64,000 nt of DNA from Acetomicrobium flavidum (GTDB lineage: Bacteria; Synergistota; Synergistia; Synergistales; Acetomicrobiaceae): NCBI RefSeq assembly GCF_900129645.1, contig NZ_FSQZ01000001.1:1946001-2010000 (forward strand), read 5' to 3'. Under the pieces are notes generated by a model. That model was not told where the DNA came from. It was given only the letters and a program-made list of their open reading frames with translations, and made no database searches. Both the position numbers and the translations under genes were made by a program. Below are positions 18,629 to 26,449 of this stretch, in pieces. Position 1 is the first letter of the stretch. Each line of letters opens with the position of its first letter.

Positions 18629-18886
18629 ATGGAGATCGCAAAGATCACCTCAAAGGGGCAGGTTACCATTCCTATCGATATACGCCGCAAATTGGGGGTC
18701 AAGGAGGGCGACAAGATCTTATTTGTCGAGGAAGAAGGAAAGATATACATTCTTAATGCATCGATGGAGGCCTTAAGGAAGGCACAGGCCGCTTTTGCCG
18801 GCGAGGCACAACGCGTTGGATTAAAAGACACAAACGACGTAGTCGCCATGATAAAAGAACTTCGCCGCGAAAGAAAGGAAAAATAG
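18629..18886 (+). CDS. AbrB/MazE-type antitoxin (SpoVT-AbrB domain)
   Basis: An 85-residue swapped-hairpin DNA-binding protein. The N-terminus MEIAKITSKGQVTIP and RRKLGVKEGDKILFVEEEG is the AbrB fold in full; the C-terminal half, rich in basic residues, is the toxin-binding tail. GAAGGGAGGGAT is its ribosome site. The PIN toxin follows after one base, so this is the antitoxin of the pair and likely represses both. Confidence 0.9.
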   Translation: MEIAKITSKGQVTIPIDIRRKLGVKEGDKILFVEEEGKIYILNASMEALRKAQAAFAGEAQRVGLKDTNDVVAMIKELRRERKEK

Positions 18887-18887
18887 T

Positions 18888-19289
18888 ATGAGAATTATGT
18901 TGGATACAAACGTGCTTGTATCGCTGCTTTTATTTCCTAATCCGCAAATGAATGAAATGATGGAGAATATATTCGCAGAGCACCAATTAGTGTTATCGTC
19001 TTTTATAGTAGATGAATTAAAGGAAGTTATCAAACGTAAATTCCCGTCAAAGATAAAAGTAGTTGAAGAGCTTTTAATGAAAATGAGCTATGAATACGTA
19101 TATACTCCAGATGAAATTGATGAAACGTTATTTGAGATACGTGATGCAAATGATTATCCTGTACTTTATACTGCGATAGTCGAAGATGTGGACATTTTCA
19201 TTACTGGTGATAAAGACTTTACATGTATTAAGGTTGATAAACCTGAGATATTAACTCCTGCTGACTTCAGGTCTAAATATCTTCAATAG
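18888..19289 (+). CDS. PIN-domain toxin (COG1569-like)
   Basis: A 133-residue PIN nuclease, the toxin of the pair with the AbrB-type antitoxin. The acid residues expected for the metal site are visible: D6 in MLDTNVLVS, E43 in the SSFIVDELKEVI helix, D88 or D91 in RDANDYP, and D110/D112 in TGDKDF. Length and order fit an intact toxin. TA pair of unknown cellular target, RNA in known relatives. Confidence 0.9.
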   Translation: MRIMLDTNVLVSLLLFPNPQMNEMMENIFAEHQLVLSSFIVDELKEVIKRKFPSKIKVVEELLMKMSYEYVYTPDEIDETLFEIRDANDYPVLYTAIVEDVDIFITGDKDFTCIKVDKPEILTPADFRSKYLQ

Positions 19290-19642
19290 CATTTAAAGAA
19301 AGATTAAATTATTTTTGGTTACGTTAGTATTAAAGCATGGCATATTGTTTGTCGTTAAAATATTTGGGGTCGAATATTTAATCTTGAAATATAGTTCAGC
19401 AATTTAACACACGATATGTCAGGATGCGATGATCTCAAGGGTAAATTTTTGGTTAGCTGACACCGATGGGTTTATATAAAAAGACGGAGGCGGCATTTTG
19501 AGGTCGGATCAATTCCCGTTACAGAACAACCGACCATGAGCCACTCCTCCGTCCATTATTATTTTAACCTAATTATCCGGAACTGTCACCCTATCATTAA
19601 ATGTTAATATTTTATTTAACCAAATGACTTTTGTTGCCAAAA
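19290..19642. other. Non-coding gap with half repeat and nested inverted repeats
   Basis: At 19366-19389 lies a left half of the GGGGTC repeat. At 19483-19553 two nested inverted pairs occur: GACGGAGG with CCTCCGTC, and inside them GGTCGG (19502-19507) with CCGACC (19530-19535). This could be a structured RNA or a remnant of a mobile element end. No frame is convincing here. Confidence 0.45.
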
Positions 19643-19812
19643 TCAGCGCTTATTATGGGCATCTTCAGTGGAGGCGCTTAGAAATTTAAAGGCAACGGTC
19701 CCACTACACATCAGTAGATCTCTAATGTTGTCCGTTAGGAAGCTTTTGCACAATCCATTTTTGTCTTGAGCTAAAAGAATTTCCAAAATATATTTGTATC
19801 TATTAAAAACAT
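19643..19812 (-). pseudogene. VapC toxin remnant with frameshift
   Basis: From the ATG at 19812 the - strand reads MFLIDTNIFWKFF and stops; a one-base shift restores LEILLAQDKNGLCKSFLTD and DNIRDLLMCSGTVAFKFLS up to a stop at 19643-19645. That is the PIN-toxin start (LIDTN, catalytic aspartate) and the following helix, then a truncation. It lies six bases after the DUF2281 antitoxin gene, in the normal toxin position. It must be inactive. Confidence 0.65.
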
Positions 19813-19817
19813 CGATC

Positions 19818-20039
19818 TTATCTCCAATTTAAAGCTTTATGCTGAAGGTCAACAGAACTTATTTTTATGTTTGGGTCAGATAATCCGCCTTCGCAGTCAA
19901 CTTTGAAACTATTTGCTTTTTTGATATCCTTACTTTTATATTGATTGAGTAAAAATTCCACATAATCAAGGACTTCTTTTTTTAAATCATTTGGAAGTTC
20001 TTGTATTCTTTCTTCAATATTATTTTCATTCGTGAACAT
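19818..20039 (-). CDS. DUF2281-family antitoxin (VapB-like), orphan
   Basis: A 73-residue protein with the DUF2281 pattern: the N-terminal helix IEERIQELPNDLKKEVLDYV followed by FLLNQY, and a C-terminal toxin-binding end SSVDLQHKALNWR. Members pair with VapC toxins. The toxin gene behind it is frameshifted and cut short, so this is an antitoxin without its toxin. GGAAGAG lies upstream of the start. Confidence 0.8.
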   Translation of the reverse strand: MFTNENNIEERIQELPNDLKKEVLDYVEFLLNQYKSKDIKKANSFKVDCEGGLSDPNIKISSVDLQHKALNWR

Positions 20040-20222
20040 GATATCTCTTCCTTTTACGAAATGGGGTTTGGATCTTGAATTTTATGATAACAAGTTGAAC
20101 TTATCTAATGTTACTCCATCTACCATAAACTATTACCATCGGATATTCCCGTCGTGCGGTTAATGTGGGCCTCATATCCACCTTATTAATAATTATACAT
20201 GAAGTGAAATGGCATTTCCTCG
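20040..20222. other. Gap with half repeat
   Basis: A left half of the repeat family (GGGGTTTGGATCTTGAATTTT) is at 20063-20083. The remainder shows no frame or promoter I would defend; it borders the break point of the truncated Rpn copy at about 20220. Confidence 0.4.
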
Positions 20223-20645
20223 TTGATGGCAAGCTTAATTATCATGAAGCTTGTAGCCTTACATGACATAGAAGGAATCACGAAGATAACTGTTATAATT
20301 AACTTGCCTGAAGAGGAAAGGATAATACTGATCCTTTATTTATTCTACACTCTCGACGTAGACCAAGACACCATGCAACGGATAGTAAAAGAACTTGGAG
20401 GTGAAGAGCTCATGCCATCTTTGGCAGAGAAGCTGATAAAACAAGGGGAAAAAAGAGGCGAAGAAAAGGGCAAAATAGAAGGCAAACAGGAGCTGCTTAT
20501 AAAGTTCCTTCGCCGTAAATTTAACATAACGCCCAAAGAAGAAAAGATGATCCGCTCCGTTACCGACGAATCCAAACTTGACGCAGCAGCAGAAGCTGTG
20601 CTTGACGCCAAATCCAAAGACGAAGTTTTGAAGATATTACAGTAA
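20223..20645 (+). pseudogene. 5'-truncated Rpn nuclease copy (second copy)
   Basis: The 140 codons match the C-terminal part of the complete Rpn gene at 10804-11757 almost codon for codon, starting at the ASLLLMKLVALHDIEG region. The identity extends past the stop codon (TAATGGAATTAAACTAG in both), so this is a recent DNA duplication, not separate evolution. The nuclease core is missing. The linker differs by insertion of GEKRGEEKG. Confidence 0.8.
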
Positions 20646-20682
20646 TGGAATTAAACTAGAAATTGTATTGGGATCATGTATT

Positions 20683-20781
20683 GGGGTCGCGTCTTTAATC
20701 TTGAATTTCCCGGCTGAATACCTTTAAAGGTTAACGGAGGTGTCCGAAAATGCCAAGATTCAAAACTAAAGATGTGACCCC
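20683..20781 (+). repeat. GGGGTC repeat family, full unit (99 bp), reference copy
   Basis: Left end GGGGTCGCGTCTTTAATC then TTGAATTT; right end AAAACTAAAGATGTGACCCC. About 22 of the 26 terminal bases pair as inverted repeats. The centre has the palindrome ACCTTTAAAGGT and then AACGGAGGTG, a Shine-Dalgarno word 9-10 bases before an ATG at 20750. The frame from it, MPRFKTKDVTPVIP, ends at 20792-20794. A second short frame begins at 20795 and ends at 20834-20836, five bases before the hicB start. Confidence 0.85.
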
Positions 20782-20840
20782 AGTTATCCCATAAATGGGG
20801 GGTAAGCTTGTGACTGTGATTGAAGAGAGGTATTGAGACG

Positions 20841-21086
20841 ATGGGTAAAACTCGAGCTTATAAAGTTATCTTCGAGCCTGCGGAAGAGGGCGGTTATACT
20901 GTGTATGTCCCTTCGCTTCCTGGGTGCATTAGCGAAGGCGATACCTACGAAGAAGCGCTTGCGAATGTGAAGGAAGCCATCAAGGGGTGGATAGAAGTTT
21001 CTGAGCAATTTGGCGATGAAATCCCGCAAAGCGATGTTATTGTCGATGTTGTAGAGATATCCCTTTCTGATGAGCAAACTGCCTAA
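20841..21086 (+). CDS. hicB: HicB-family antitoxin
   Basis: An 81-residue HicB antitoxin with the partial RNase-H fold: YKVIFEPAEEGGYTVYVPSL, PGCISEGDTYEEALANVKEAI. I place the start at the ATG at 20841, with GAGAGG at 20825-20830 as ribosome site, rather than the TTG at 20820. The toxin gene overlaps its 3' end by 17 bases. This is the second HicAB pair in the window and in antitoxin-first order. Confidence 0.9.
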   Translation: MGKTRAYKVIFEPAEEGGYTVYVPSLPGCISEGDTYEEALANVKEAIKGWIEVSEQFGDEIPQSDVIVDVVEISLSDEQTA

Positions 21087-21291
21087 CCTCTCGGGAAAAG
21101 ATGTAGCGAAAAAGCTGGAGAAGATTGATTTTGTCTTCGTTAGGCAATCGGGAAGTCATATGATATTACGCAGAGAGAAGCCCTCTAAAATGACCATAAC
21201 TATACCGGATCATAAAGAGTTGAAGCGAGGAACTTTGAAGAACATCTTGCGCCAGGTCGGCATTTCTGTCGATGAATTCTTAAAACTTTAA
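21070..21291 (+). CDS. hicA: HicA-family mRNA interferase toxin
   Basis: A 73-residue HicA toxin. It has SGKDVAKKLEKIDFVFVRQS, the catalytic histidine in GSHMILRR, and the C-terminal RGTLKNILRQVGISVDEF. It starts inside the end of the antitoxin gene, which couples their translation. The pair looks intact. Confidence 0.92.
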   Translation: MSKLPNLSGKDVAKKLEKIDFVFVRQSGSHMILRREKPSKMTITIPDHKELKRGTLKNILRQVGISVDEFLKL

Positions 21292-21410
21292 GGTTATTAT
21301 TTTATTGTCATTTCATATCGCAGGATTTAGGAATCGGATCTTGAATTTTAATACAATAGGTTAGTTCTATTTGTTTCGCTACGACTGAATGAGGATAAAA
21401 GATCTTATTC

Positions 21411-21683
21411 CTATCGATCAAAAAGTTCTGAATGTGAACCGGTTGAAACTAAAAGCAGCTCTTTTTCTGTTTTTCTGTATATAAGAAGCCAATCGTTATC
21501 AATATGAATTTCTCGATACTTATTCCACTGCCCACGTAAAGAGTGATCTAAATAATGTGCTAGCAAAGCTTCTCCTTTGGCAAGGAGCAAAATCGCCTCT
21601 CGTAATTTTTCCAAATCTTTGCCCTGCCTTTTTAGACGACGAATATCCTTTTTGAACTGCGAAGAGTATCGAATATCTAACAT
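21411..21683 (-). CDS. YafQ/RelE-family toxin
   Basis: A 90-residue ribosome-dependent RNase of the RelE superfamily, YafQ branch. Visible marks: RYSSQFKKDIRRLKRQGKDL at the start, HSLRGQWNKYREIHID in the middle, and the end DWLLIYRKTEKELLLVSTGSHSELF, with the late histidine expected in YafQ-type active sites. The antitoxin is immediately upstream on the same strand. Confidence 0.92.
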   Translation of the reverse strand: MLDIRYSSQFKKDIRRLKRQGKDLEKLREAILLLAKGEALLAHYLDHSLRGQWNKYREIHIDNDWLLIYRKTEKELLLVSTGSHSELFDR

Positions 21684-21956
21684 TTAGAGTCCTAAATCTG
21701 CAAACGCATCTTTGATGGAAGTTTTAGATATTCCGCCTCCTTCTTCAAGCTCGACCATTGCCTTTCTCGTTCTGGCGTTTGGTACCTCTAGATCGAAGGG
21801 AAATCGACCATCTTCGGCTATTCGAACCAATAGCAAACGCACAGCATCAGAGATCGAAAGGCCCATCCTGTCCAGCGCTTTTGATGCTCGCTCTTTTGTG
21901 TCGCTGTCTATTCTTACCCTAATTGACGAATCGCAAACGCGCCTCAATCCAAACAC
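21684..21956 (-). CDS. RelB/DinJ-family antitoxin
   Basis: A 90-residue ribbon-helix-helix antitoxin. The N-terminal DNA-binding part shows VRIDSDTKERASKALDRMGL and SISDAVRLLLVRIAEDGRFPF, the DinJ signature, and the C-terminal helix contacts the toxin. It directly abuts the toxin gene (stop and start adjoin). The repressor-toxin order is standard for dinJ-yafQ. Confidence 0.92.
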   Translation of the reverse strand: MFGLRRVCDSSIRVRIDSDTKERASKALDRMGLSISDAVRLLLVRIAEDGRFPFDLEVPNARTRKAMVELEEGGGISKTSIKDAFADLGL

Positions 21957-22088
21957 CCCCTGTTCGTGATAACATTGTAGCCATATTACTTTTGATCGTC
22001 AAGGGGAAACAGCATATGTTGCAAAAACTTAGCGATTCCATTAAAAGAAGGATCCCGCTTTCATCTGCGGACTTCTAATAATTGGAAC

Positions 22089-22619
22089 GTGACGACCCAT
22101 TTTCAAGGGCAGTTCGACAGCTTAAACGAATCCATAAAACCTTACATCCCTGAGTTCAACTACGTATTAGTGGATCTAACCAAACTATCTAACGAGGAAA
22201 TTGAAGAAAAGGCAAAAACCACTCCTTTTTTATATAAAAGTCTGCAATTAATGAAGCTTGTCGCCATGAGAGATATAGAAAACATTAAAGGTGTAGCTGT
22301 TATAGCAGAACTGTCCAAAGAGGAAAAGATAATACTTCTTCTTTATTTGTATTATACTCTTGATGTAGACCAAGACACCATGCAACGGATAGTAAAAGAA
22401 CTTGGAGGTGAAGAGCTTATGCCATCTCTGGCAGAGAAGCTGATAAAACAGGGCAAACAAGATCTGCTTATAAAACAACTGCGCCGCAAATTCGGCCTGT
22501 CATCTTCTGATGAAAAGATGATACGCTCCGTCACAGACGAATCCAAGCTTGATGCCGCGGCCGAAGCTGTACTTGACGCCAAATCCAAGGATGAAGTTTT
22601 AAAGCTACTTGGACAGTAA
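22089..22619 (+). pseudogene. 5'-truncated Rpn nuclease copy (third copy)
   Basis: The frame enters at WNVTTHFQGQFDSLNESIKP, about residue 125 of the full gene at 10804, and continues to a normal end. It is more diverged than the second copy and lacks part of the glycine-lysine linker. The nuclease acid residues upstream are gone; the preceding 60 bases do not continue the frame. A short 5' frame from an internal ATG could be expressed, but I treat it as a decayed copy. Confidence 0.75.
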
Positions 22620-22626
22620 ATTGTAT

Positions 22627-22727
22627 TGGGATCACGTCTTTAACCTTGAATTTCCCGGCTGAATACCTTTAAAGGTCTAACGGAGGTGTCCGAAAATGCC
22701 AAAATTCAAAACTAAAGATGTGACCCC
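22627..22727 (+). repeat. GGGGTC repeat family, full unit
   Basis: Left end GGGATCACGTCTTTAACC then TTGAATTT, core CCGGCTGAATACCTTTAAAG, right end to GATGTGACCCC. The inner ATG at 22696 opens a 15-codon frame (MPKFKTKDVTPVTNF) whose TAA at 22741-22743 directly precedes the CAGGAGG ribosome site of the next gene at 22744-22750. Confidence 0.85.
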
Positions 22728-22755
22728 AGTTACGAACTTCTAACAGGAGGAAATC

Positions 22756-23463
22756 ATGAAGATCACGATCGCACCGGAGATATTGGAAAATTATCCCGGC
22801 ACCCATATTGGTTGGCTTTATGCTTGCGTGGTAGTAGAAGAGAAAAATGACTATGTGGAAGCGTTAAAGAAAAATCTGCCGCGAATCGTGCAAGAGCATG
22901 GCTTATTTAAAACAGAGGAGCTGTCAAAACATCCGAGGATCGCAAACTGGCGGAAGATCTACAGCGACATGGGCGTTAAACCCAGCAGCTACCGTTGCTC
23001 TTTGGAGGCGCTTTTGAGGCGTGTCATCAAGGGTGAAAACATATGGAACATTTCAAGCGTGGTCGATTGCTACAACTGCGTCTCCGTCATGACGCTGCTT
23101 CCCATGGGAGCTTATGATGTCCATAAACTTAAAGGCGACCTCACGCTGAGATATGGCAAAGAAGGTGAGATATTTCTTCCCCTCGGTTCAGGTGAGGAAA
23201 TTACCGTAAAAGGCACCCACATCGTGTACGCCGACGAAGAAAAGATTTGCTGTTGGCTGTGGAATCACCGCGACAGCAGGTTATGCGCCGTTACGACCTA
23301 TACAAAAGAGGCGCTCTTTTTCGTCGATGCAGCCCAGGAATCCGACGCGCCTGACGTAGAAAAAGCTTTGGACCTGCTTTCATGCCATCTTGAGGCAATT
23401 GGATGCAAGGTCAGGGCGAAAGGAATCATAAACAAAGCTACGCCACAGGCATTAGACGTATAA
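22756..23463 (+). CDS. B3/B4 domain protein (solo Phe-tRNA-synthetase-beta editing-like domain)
   Basis: A 235-residue stand-alone B3/B4 domain, the fold that in phenylalanyl-tRNA synthetase edits mischarged tRNA. Solo versions are of uncertain role, perhaps removing wrong amino acids from tRNA. The typical run is HPRIANWRKIYSDMGVKPS then SYRCSLEALLRRV, then the strand NISSVVDCYNCVSVM and LPMGAYDVHKLKGDLTLR, a canonical end being the late Y-T-K-E segment. It is complete; CAGGAGGAAAT precedes the ATG. A cut-down copy lies at 27873. Confidence 0.85.
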   Translation: MKITIAPEILENYPGTHIGWLYACVVVEEKNDYVEALKKNLPRIVQEHGLFKTEELSKHPRIANWRKIYSDMGVKPSSYRCSLEALLRRVIKGENIWNISSVVDCYNCVSVMTLLPMGAYDVHKLKGDLTLRYGKEGEIFLPLGSGEEITVKGTHIVYADEEKICCWLWNHRDSRLCAVTTYTKEALFFVDAAQESDAPDVEKALDLLSCHLEAIGCKVRAKGIINKATPQALDV

Positions 23464-23468
23464 GCACC

Positions 23469-23560
23469 GGGGTCATATCAGACCCCAGGAACGCCCCCCT
23501 GAAAAAATTCAAGATTAAAGATCCGACCCCGGGAACTCGCGACCCCGGGAACTCGACCCC
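23469..23560 (-). repeat. GGGGTC repeat family, inverted fragments
   Basis: The palindrome GGGGTCATATCAGACCCC is followed by a left half in reverse orientation (AAATTCAAGATTAAAGATCC then GACCCC) and two further GACCCC ends spaced by GGGAACTCG. The cluster lies between the tails of two convergent genes. Confidence 0.7.
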
Positions 23561-23573
23561 AAGAACTGGGAAT

Positions 23574-23939
23574 TTAGTCTTTCTTCTCGCGGATGTGTTC
23601 GAGGCCCTTCTCGAATATTTGTTTGACGTGGTCATCGGCGAGGGAGTAGAACACGTTTTTCCCCTCGCGCCTGTTTTTTACGAGGTTTGCCTCCCGAAGC
23701 GAGCGCAGCTGATGGGAGACGGCGGACTTCGTCATGCCCAAGAGCACGGCCAGGTCGCAGACGCACATCTCGCTTTCGTCGAGGGCCCACATGATCTTTG
23801 CCCTCGTGCTGTCGCCCAGGACCTTGAAGAAATCCGACAAATCGTAAAGCTCCCTTTCGTCGGGCAGTTTTTTCCTGACTGCGTCGACCACTTCCTCGTG
23901 GATCACGTCGCAGTCGCAGACCATTTCGTCCTTTTTCAT
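23574..23939 (-). CDS. ArsR/SmtB-family metal-sensing repressor (CadC-like)
   Basis: A 121-residue winged-helix repressor that would release DNA when it binds a soft metal ion such as cadmium, lead or zinc. The N-terminus has the cysteine pair C8/C10 (CDCD) and the recognition-helix region carries C59/C61 in MCVCDL, the CadC-type metal site, followed by GMTKSAVSHQLRSLREANLV. I start it at the ATG at 23939, with GGAGG placed six bases before, not at the longer frame to 24005. It is divergent from the metal ATPase genes, which it probably controls through the operator at 24124. Confidence 0.9.
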   Translation of the reverse strand: MKKDEMVCDCDVIHEEVVDAVRKKLPDERELYDLSDFFKVLGDSTRAKIMWALDESEMCVCDLAVLLGMTKSAVSHQLRSLREANLVKNRREGKNVFYSLADDHVKQIFEKGLEHIREKKD

Positions 23940-24123
23940 GCCATGCCTCCGTTTGACTAAATTGTAGCTCGGTAACCCTACCAGAAGGATGTAATGCCCC
24001 TGCAAGTATCAGTCGATTGTATTCTATCATTAACCCGAACGTTGAAAAAGCGGAAATATTTGCCATGCTTCGTCGTTTCTCGCACGTTTCCGCCGACATT
24101 TTCTTAAAAAAGACCTTACGACC

Positions 24124-24187
24124 TTGACAGTTGAACATTCACTCAACTATAATTGCCTTGACAGTTGAAGATACATTCAATTGTAAA
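24124..24187 (+). promoter_or_regulatory. Tandem promoter/operator for the metal efflux genes
   Basis: TTGACA at 24124-24129 and TATAAT at 24148-24153 are spaced 18 bases apart, a near-perfect promoter. Between them lies the inverted pair TTGAACATTCACTCAA (24131-24146). A second TTGACAG follows 34 bases on, with TTGAAGATACATTCAA (24165-24180) and a TGTAAA -10-like word. The two 23-base blocks are close copies of each other. TTGAA/TTCAA palindromes overlapping a promoter are what CadC/SmtB-type repressors bind, so this is the likely operator pair. Confidence 0.75.
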
Positions 24188-24225
24188 GCTAAAAAGCGTT
24201 ATGTCCAATAAAAGGAGGCGTTGGC

Positions 24226-24447
24226 ATGAAAAAGGCATTTAAGCTCGAGGGGTTAAACTGCGCAAACTGCGCGGAAAAGATAGAAAGGGAGATCAAGGCC
24301 TTGGAGGGGGTCAACTTCGCATCCGTTAATTTCATGACCTCCAAGATGGTCATCGAAGGCGACGATGCCAGATTTGACGACATCGTCAAGGCAGCACAAA
24401 GGATCGTTACAAGATACGAGCCGGACGTGGTGGTAAAGAAGGCTTAG
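24226..24447 (+). CDS. Heavy-metal-associated domain protein (metallochaperone)
   Basis: A 73-residue HMA-domain protein with the metal site G-L-N-C12-A-N-C15-A-E, and the ferredoxin-like fold that follows (EREIKALEGVNFASVNFMTS). It would carry a soft metal ion to the adjoining ATPase, which itself has no such domain at its N-terminus. The gene ends three bases before the ATPase start. AAAAGGAGG is the ribosome site. Confidence 0.9.
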   Translation: MKKAFKLEGLNCANCAEKIEREIKALEGVNFASVNFMTSKMVIEGDDARFDDIVKAAQRIVTRYEPDVVVKKA

Positions 24448-24449
24448 CG

Positions 24450-26333
24450 ATGCCTATTGAGCCGCACCAAAAAAGGATTGCCGAGATAGCAATAGGTTTG
24501 GGGCTTTTTCTTTTTGCCATATTACTGGAGGCAGAAAACGCAGCTCGGCCATTGCTTTATTTGGCTGCCTACGCGGTAACCGGTGGCGACGTGATTTTGA
24601 GGGCGATAAGAAACGTCTCGCGCAGGCAGATATTCGACGAAAACTTCCTGATGAGCGTTGCAACCGTAGGGGCATTTTGCATCGGGCAATACAGCGAGGC
24701 CGTCGCCGTGATGCTTTTTTATAAGATCGGCATGCTATTTCAGGACAGGGCAGTGGAGAAGTCCAGAAGGTCCATCGCCGAGCTGATGAACATACGCCCC
24801 GATTATGCAAACCTTAAACGAGGCGACGTTATAGATCGCGTCGATCCCGACGAAGTAAACATTGGCGACGTCATCGTCATAAAACCGGGCGAGAAGGTGC
24901 CCTTAGACTGCGTGGTCATGGAGGGCAGCTCAACCATCGATAGTTCGCCGTTGACGGGCGAATCGATGCCCAAAGCTGTCCGCGAAGGAGACGAACTGCT
25001 AAGCGGGGCCATCAATTTAAACGGCCTGCTCGTCGCTCGGGTCACCAAAAATGCCAGCGAATCGACGGCATCCAAAATCCTGGACTTAGTAGAAAACGCC
25101 GCCGCCAAAAAGTCGAGGTCCGAGAACTTCATCACCAAGTTTGCCCGCTTTTATACGCCTGCCGTCGTGGGCGGAGCGGCGTTCATAGCCGTCGTCCCGC
25201 CTCTTGCGCTTGAGGGCGCAGCCCTTGGCGATTGGGTCTACAGGGCACTGGTCTTCCTCGTAATTTCATGTCCCTGCGCGCTGGTGATCTCCATACCCCT
25301 GAGCTTCTTTGGCGGGCTTGGCGCCGCTGCAAGGAAGGGTATCCTCGTGAAGGGCAGCAACTACCTGGAGGCTCTGGCCGACGCGGAAGTAGCCGTCTTT
25401 GACAAGACCGGCACGCTCACAAAGGGCACTTTCGAGGTACAAGAAGTCGTCTCAAAAGGCATATATAATAATGAAGAAATTTTAAAATTCGCTGCCTGTG
25501 CCGAAAGCTTTTCAAATCATCCCGTCTCCCTTTCGATCAGGCGGGCCTATGGCAAGGAAATCGACGCCGCACTCATTTCAAACGTCAAAGAAATACCTGG
25601 GCAGGGCGTCACCGCCACCGTCGACGGCCGCTTCGTCGCAGCGGGAAACGCCAGGCTCATGCAGATGCTTGGCATAACTGTCGAAGGCCCTGGTGAAGCT
25701 GCAACGGTCGTTCACGTCGCGGTCGACGGCGAATACAAAGGCTATATCGTAATAGCAGACGTTATCAAGGAAGACGCAGCCAAAGCTGTCAGTGAGCTTA
25801 AGGCCCAAAGGGTAAAAAGGATTGTAATGCTTACGGGCGACGCAGAGTCCGTAGCAGAAAGCGTGGCTATGAGCCTTGGCATCGACGAGGCCTACGGCGG
25901 GCTGCTTCCCGCGGATAAGGTGCAAAAGGTGGAGGACCTCATGGCGGGCAAATCCGCGAAGGGAAAGCTCATCTTCGTCGGAGACGGCATAAACGACGCC
26001 CCTGTGCTTGCACGGTCAGACGTGGGCATCGCCATGGGAGGGCTTGGGTCGGACGCCGCCATCGAGGCAGCCGACGTGGTCGTAATGACGGACGAGCCCT
26101 CGAAAGTCCCGGCAGCCATTAAAATTGCCAAGCGAACGCTTAGCATAGCCAGACAAAACATCGCCATCGCATTGGGCGTCAAAGGCGCTGTCTTAGGCTT
26201 AGGTGCCCTGGGGATGGCCACCATGTGGGCCGCAGTCTTTGCCGACGTGGGCGTCACGCTAATCGCCGTCCTTAATGCAATACGGGTCTTGGGGTCGGGG
26301 TCTTGGGGTCGGATCTTTAATCTTGAATTTTAG
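24450..26333 (+). CDS. cadA: P1B-type heavy-metal-translocating ATPase (Zn/Cd/Pb type)
   Basis: A membrane pump expelling divalent soft metals, 627 residues. In order: membrane segments in the first 100 residues, the actuator TGE motif (SPLTGES, 167-172), the metal-translocation C-P-C at 274-276 (SCPCAL), the phosphorylated aspartate D318 in DKTGTLTKG, and the GDGINDAPVL hinge. The C-P-C type with a CadC-like regulator suggests Cd/Zn/Pb. It has no fused HMA domain; the separate HMA gene upstream replaces it. The last 13 residues (GSGSWGRIFNLEF) and stop come from repeat DNA; a typical CadA ends near LNAIRVL, right at that junction. Confidence 0.93.
   Translation: MPIEPHQKRIAEIAIGLGLFLFAILLEAENAARPLLYLAAYAVTGGDVILRAIRNVSRRQIFDENFLMSVATVGAFCIGQYSEAVAVMLFYKIGMLFQDRAVEKSRRSIAELMNIRPDYANLKRGDVIDRVDPDEVNIGDVIVIKPGEKVPLDCVVMEGSSTIDSSPLTGESMPKAVREGDELLSGAINLNGLLVARVTKNASESTASKILDLVENAAAKKSRSENFITKFARFYTPAVVGGAAFIAVVPPLALEGAALGDWVYRALVFLVISCPCALVISIPLSFFGGLGAAARKGILVKGSNYLEALADAEVAVFDKTGTLTKGTFEVQEVVSKGIYNNEEILKFAACAESFSNHPVSLSIRRAYGKEIDAALISNVKEIPGQGVTATVDGRFVAAGNARLMQMLGITVEGPGEAATVVHVAVDGEYKGYIVIADVIKEDAAKAVSELKAQRVKRIVMLTGDAESVAESVAMSLGIDEAYGGLLPADKVQKVEDLMAGKSAKGKLIFVGDGINDAPVLARSDVGIAMGGLGSDAAIEAADVVVMTDEPSKVPAAIKIAKRTLSIARQNIAIALGVKGAVLGLGALGMATMWAAVFADVGVTLIAVLNAIRVLGSGSWGRIFNLEF
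26292..26332 (+). repeat. GGGGTC repeat family, left ends inside the ATPase 3' end
   Basis: Two GGGGTC words and a full left end (GGGGTCGGATCTTTAATC then TTGAATTTTAG) overlap the last codons and the TAG of the ATPase gene. Confidence 0.7.
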
Positions 26334-26449
26334 TTTAGCTGGTTAATCTTGTTTCAAAGGGCGAAGTCTTGAGGGTGCTTAGGCAGTAAGTTTTAAACAA
26401 AAATCCTGTTTTGGCTTGCAAGCTTAAGGCCCTGTCTTCAGAGTTTCGC

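Noticed and set aside
10177-22743. The MPKFKTKDVTP frames in the repeats as true genes
   Set aside because: They end at different places just after the repeat edge, so only the repeat part is shared; I keep them as leader frames, not as protein genes.
23403-23960. Long + strand frame opposite to the ArsR-type gene
   Set aside because: The - strand frame has clear winged-helix and cysteine motifs; the + frame is its shadow.
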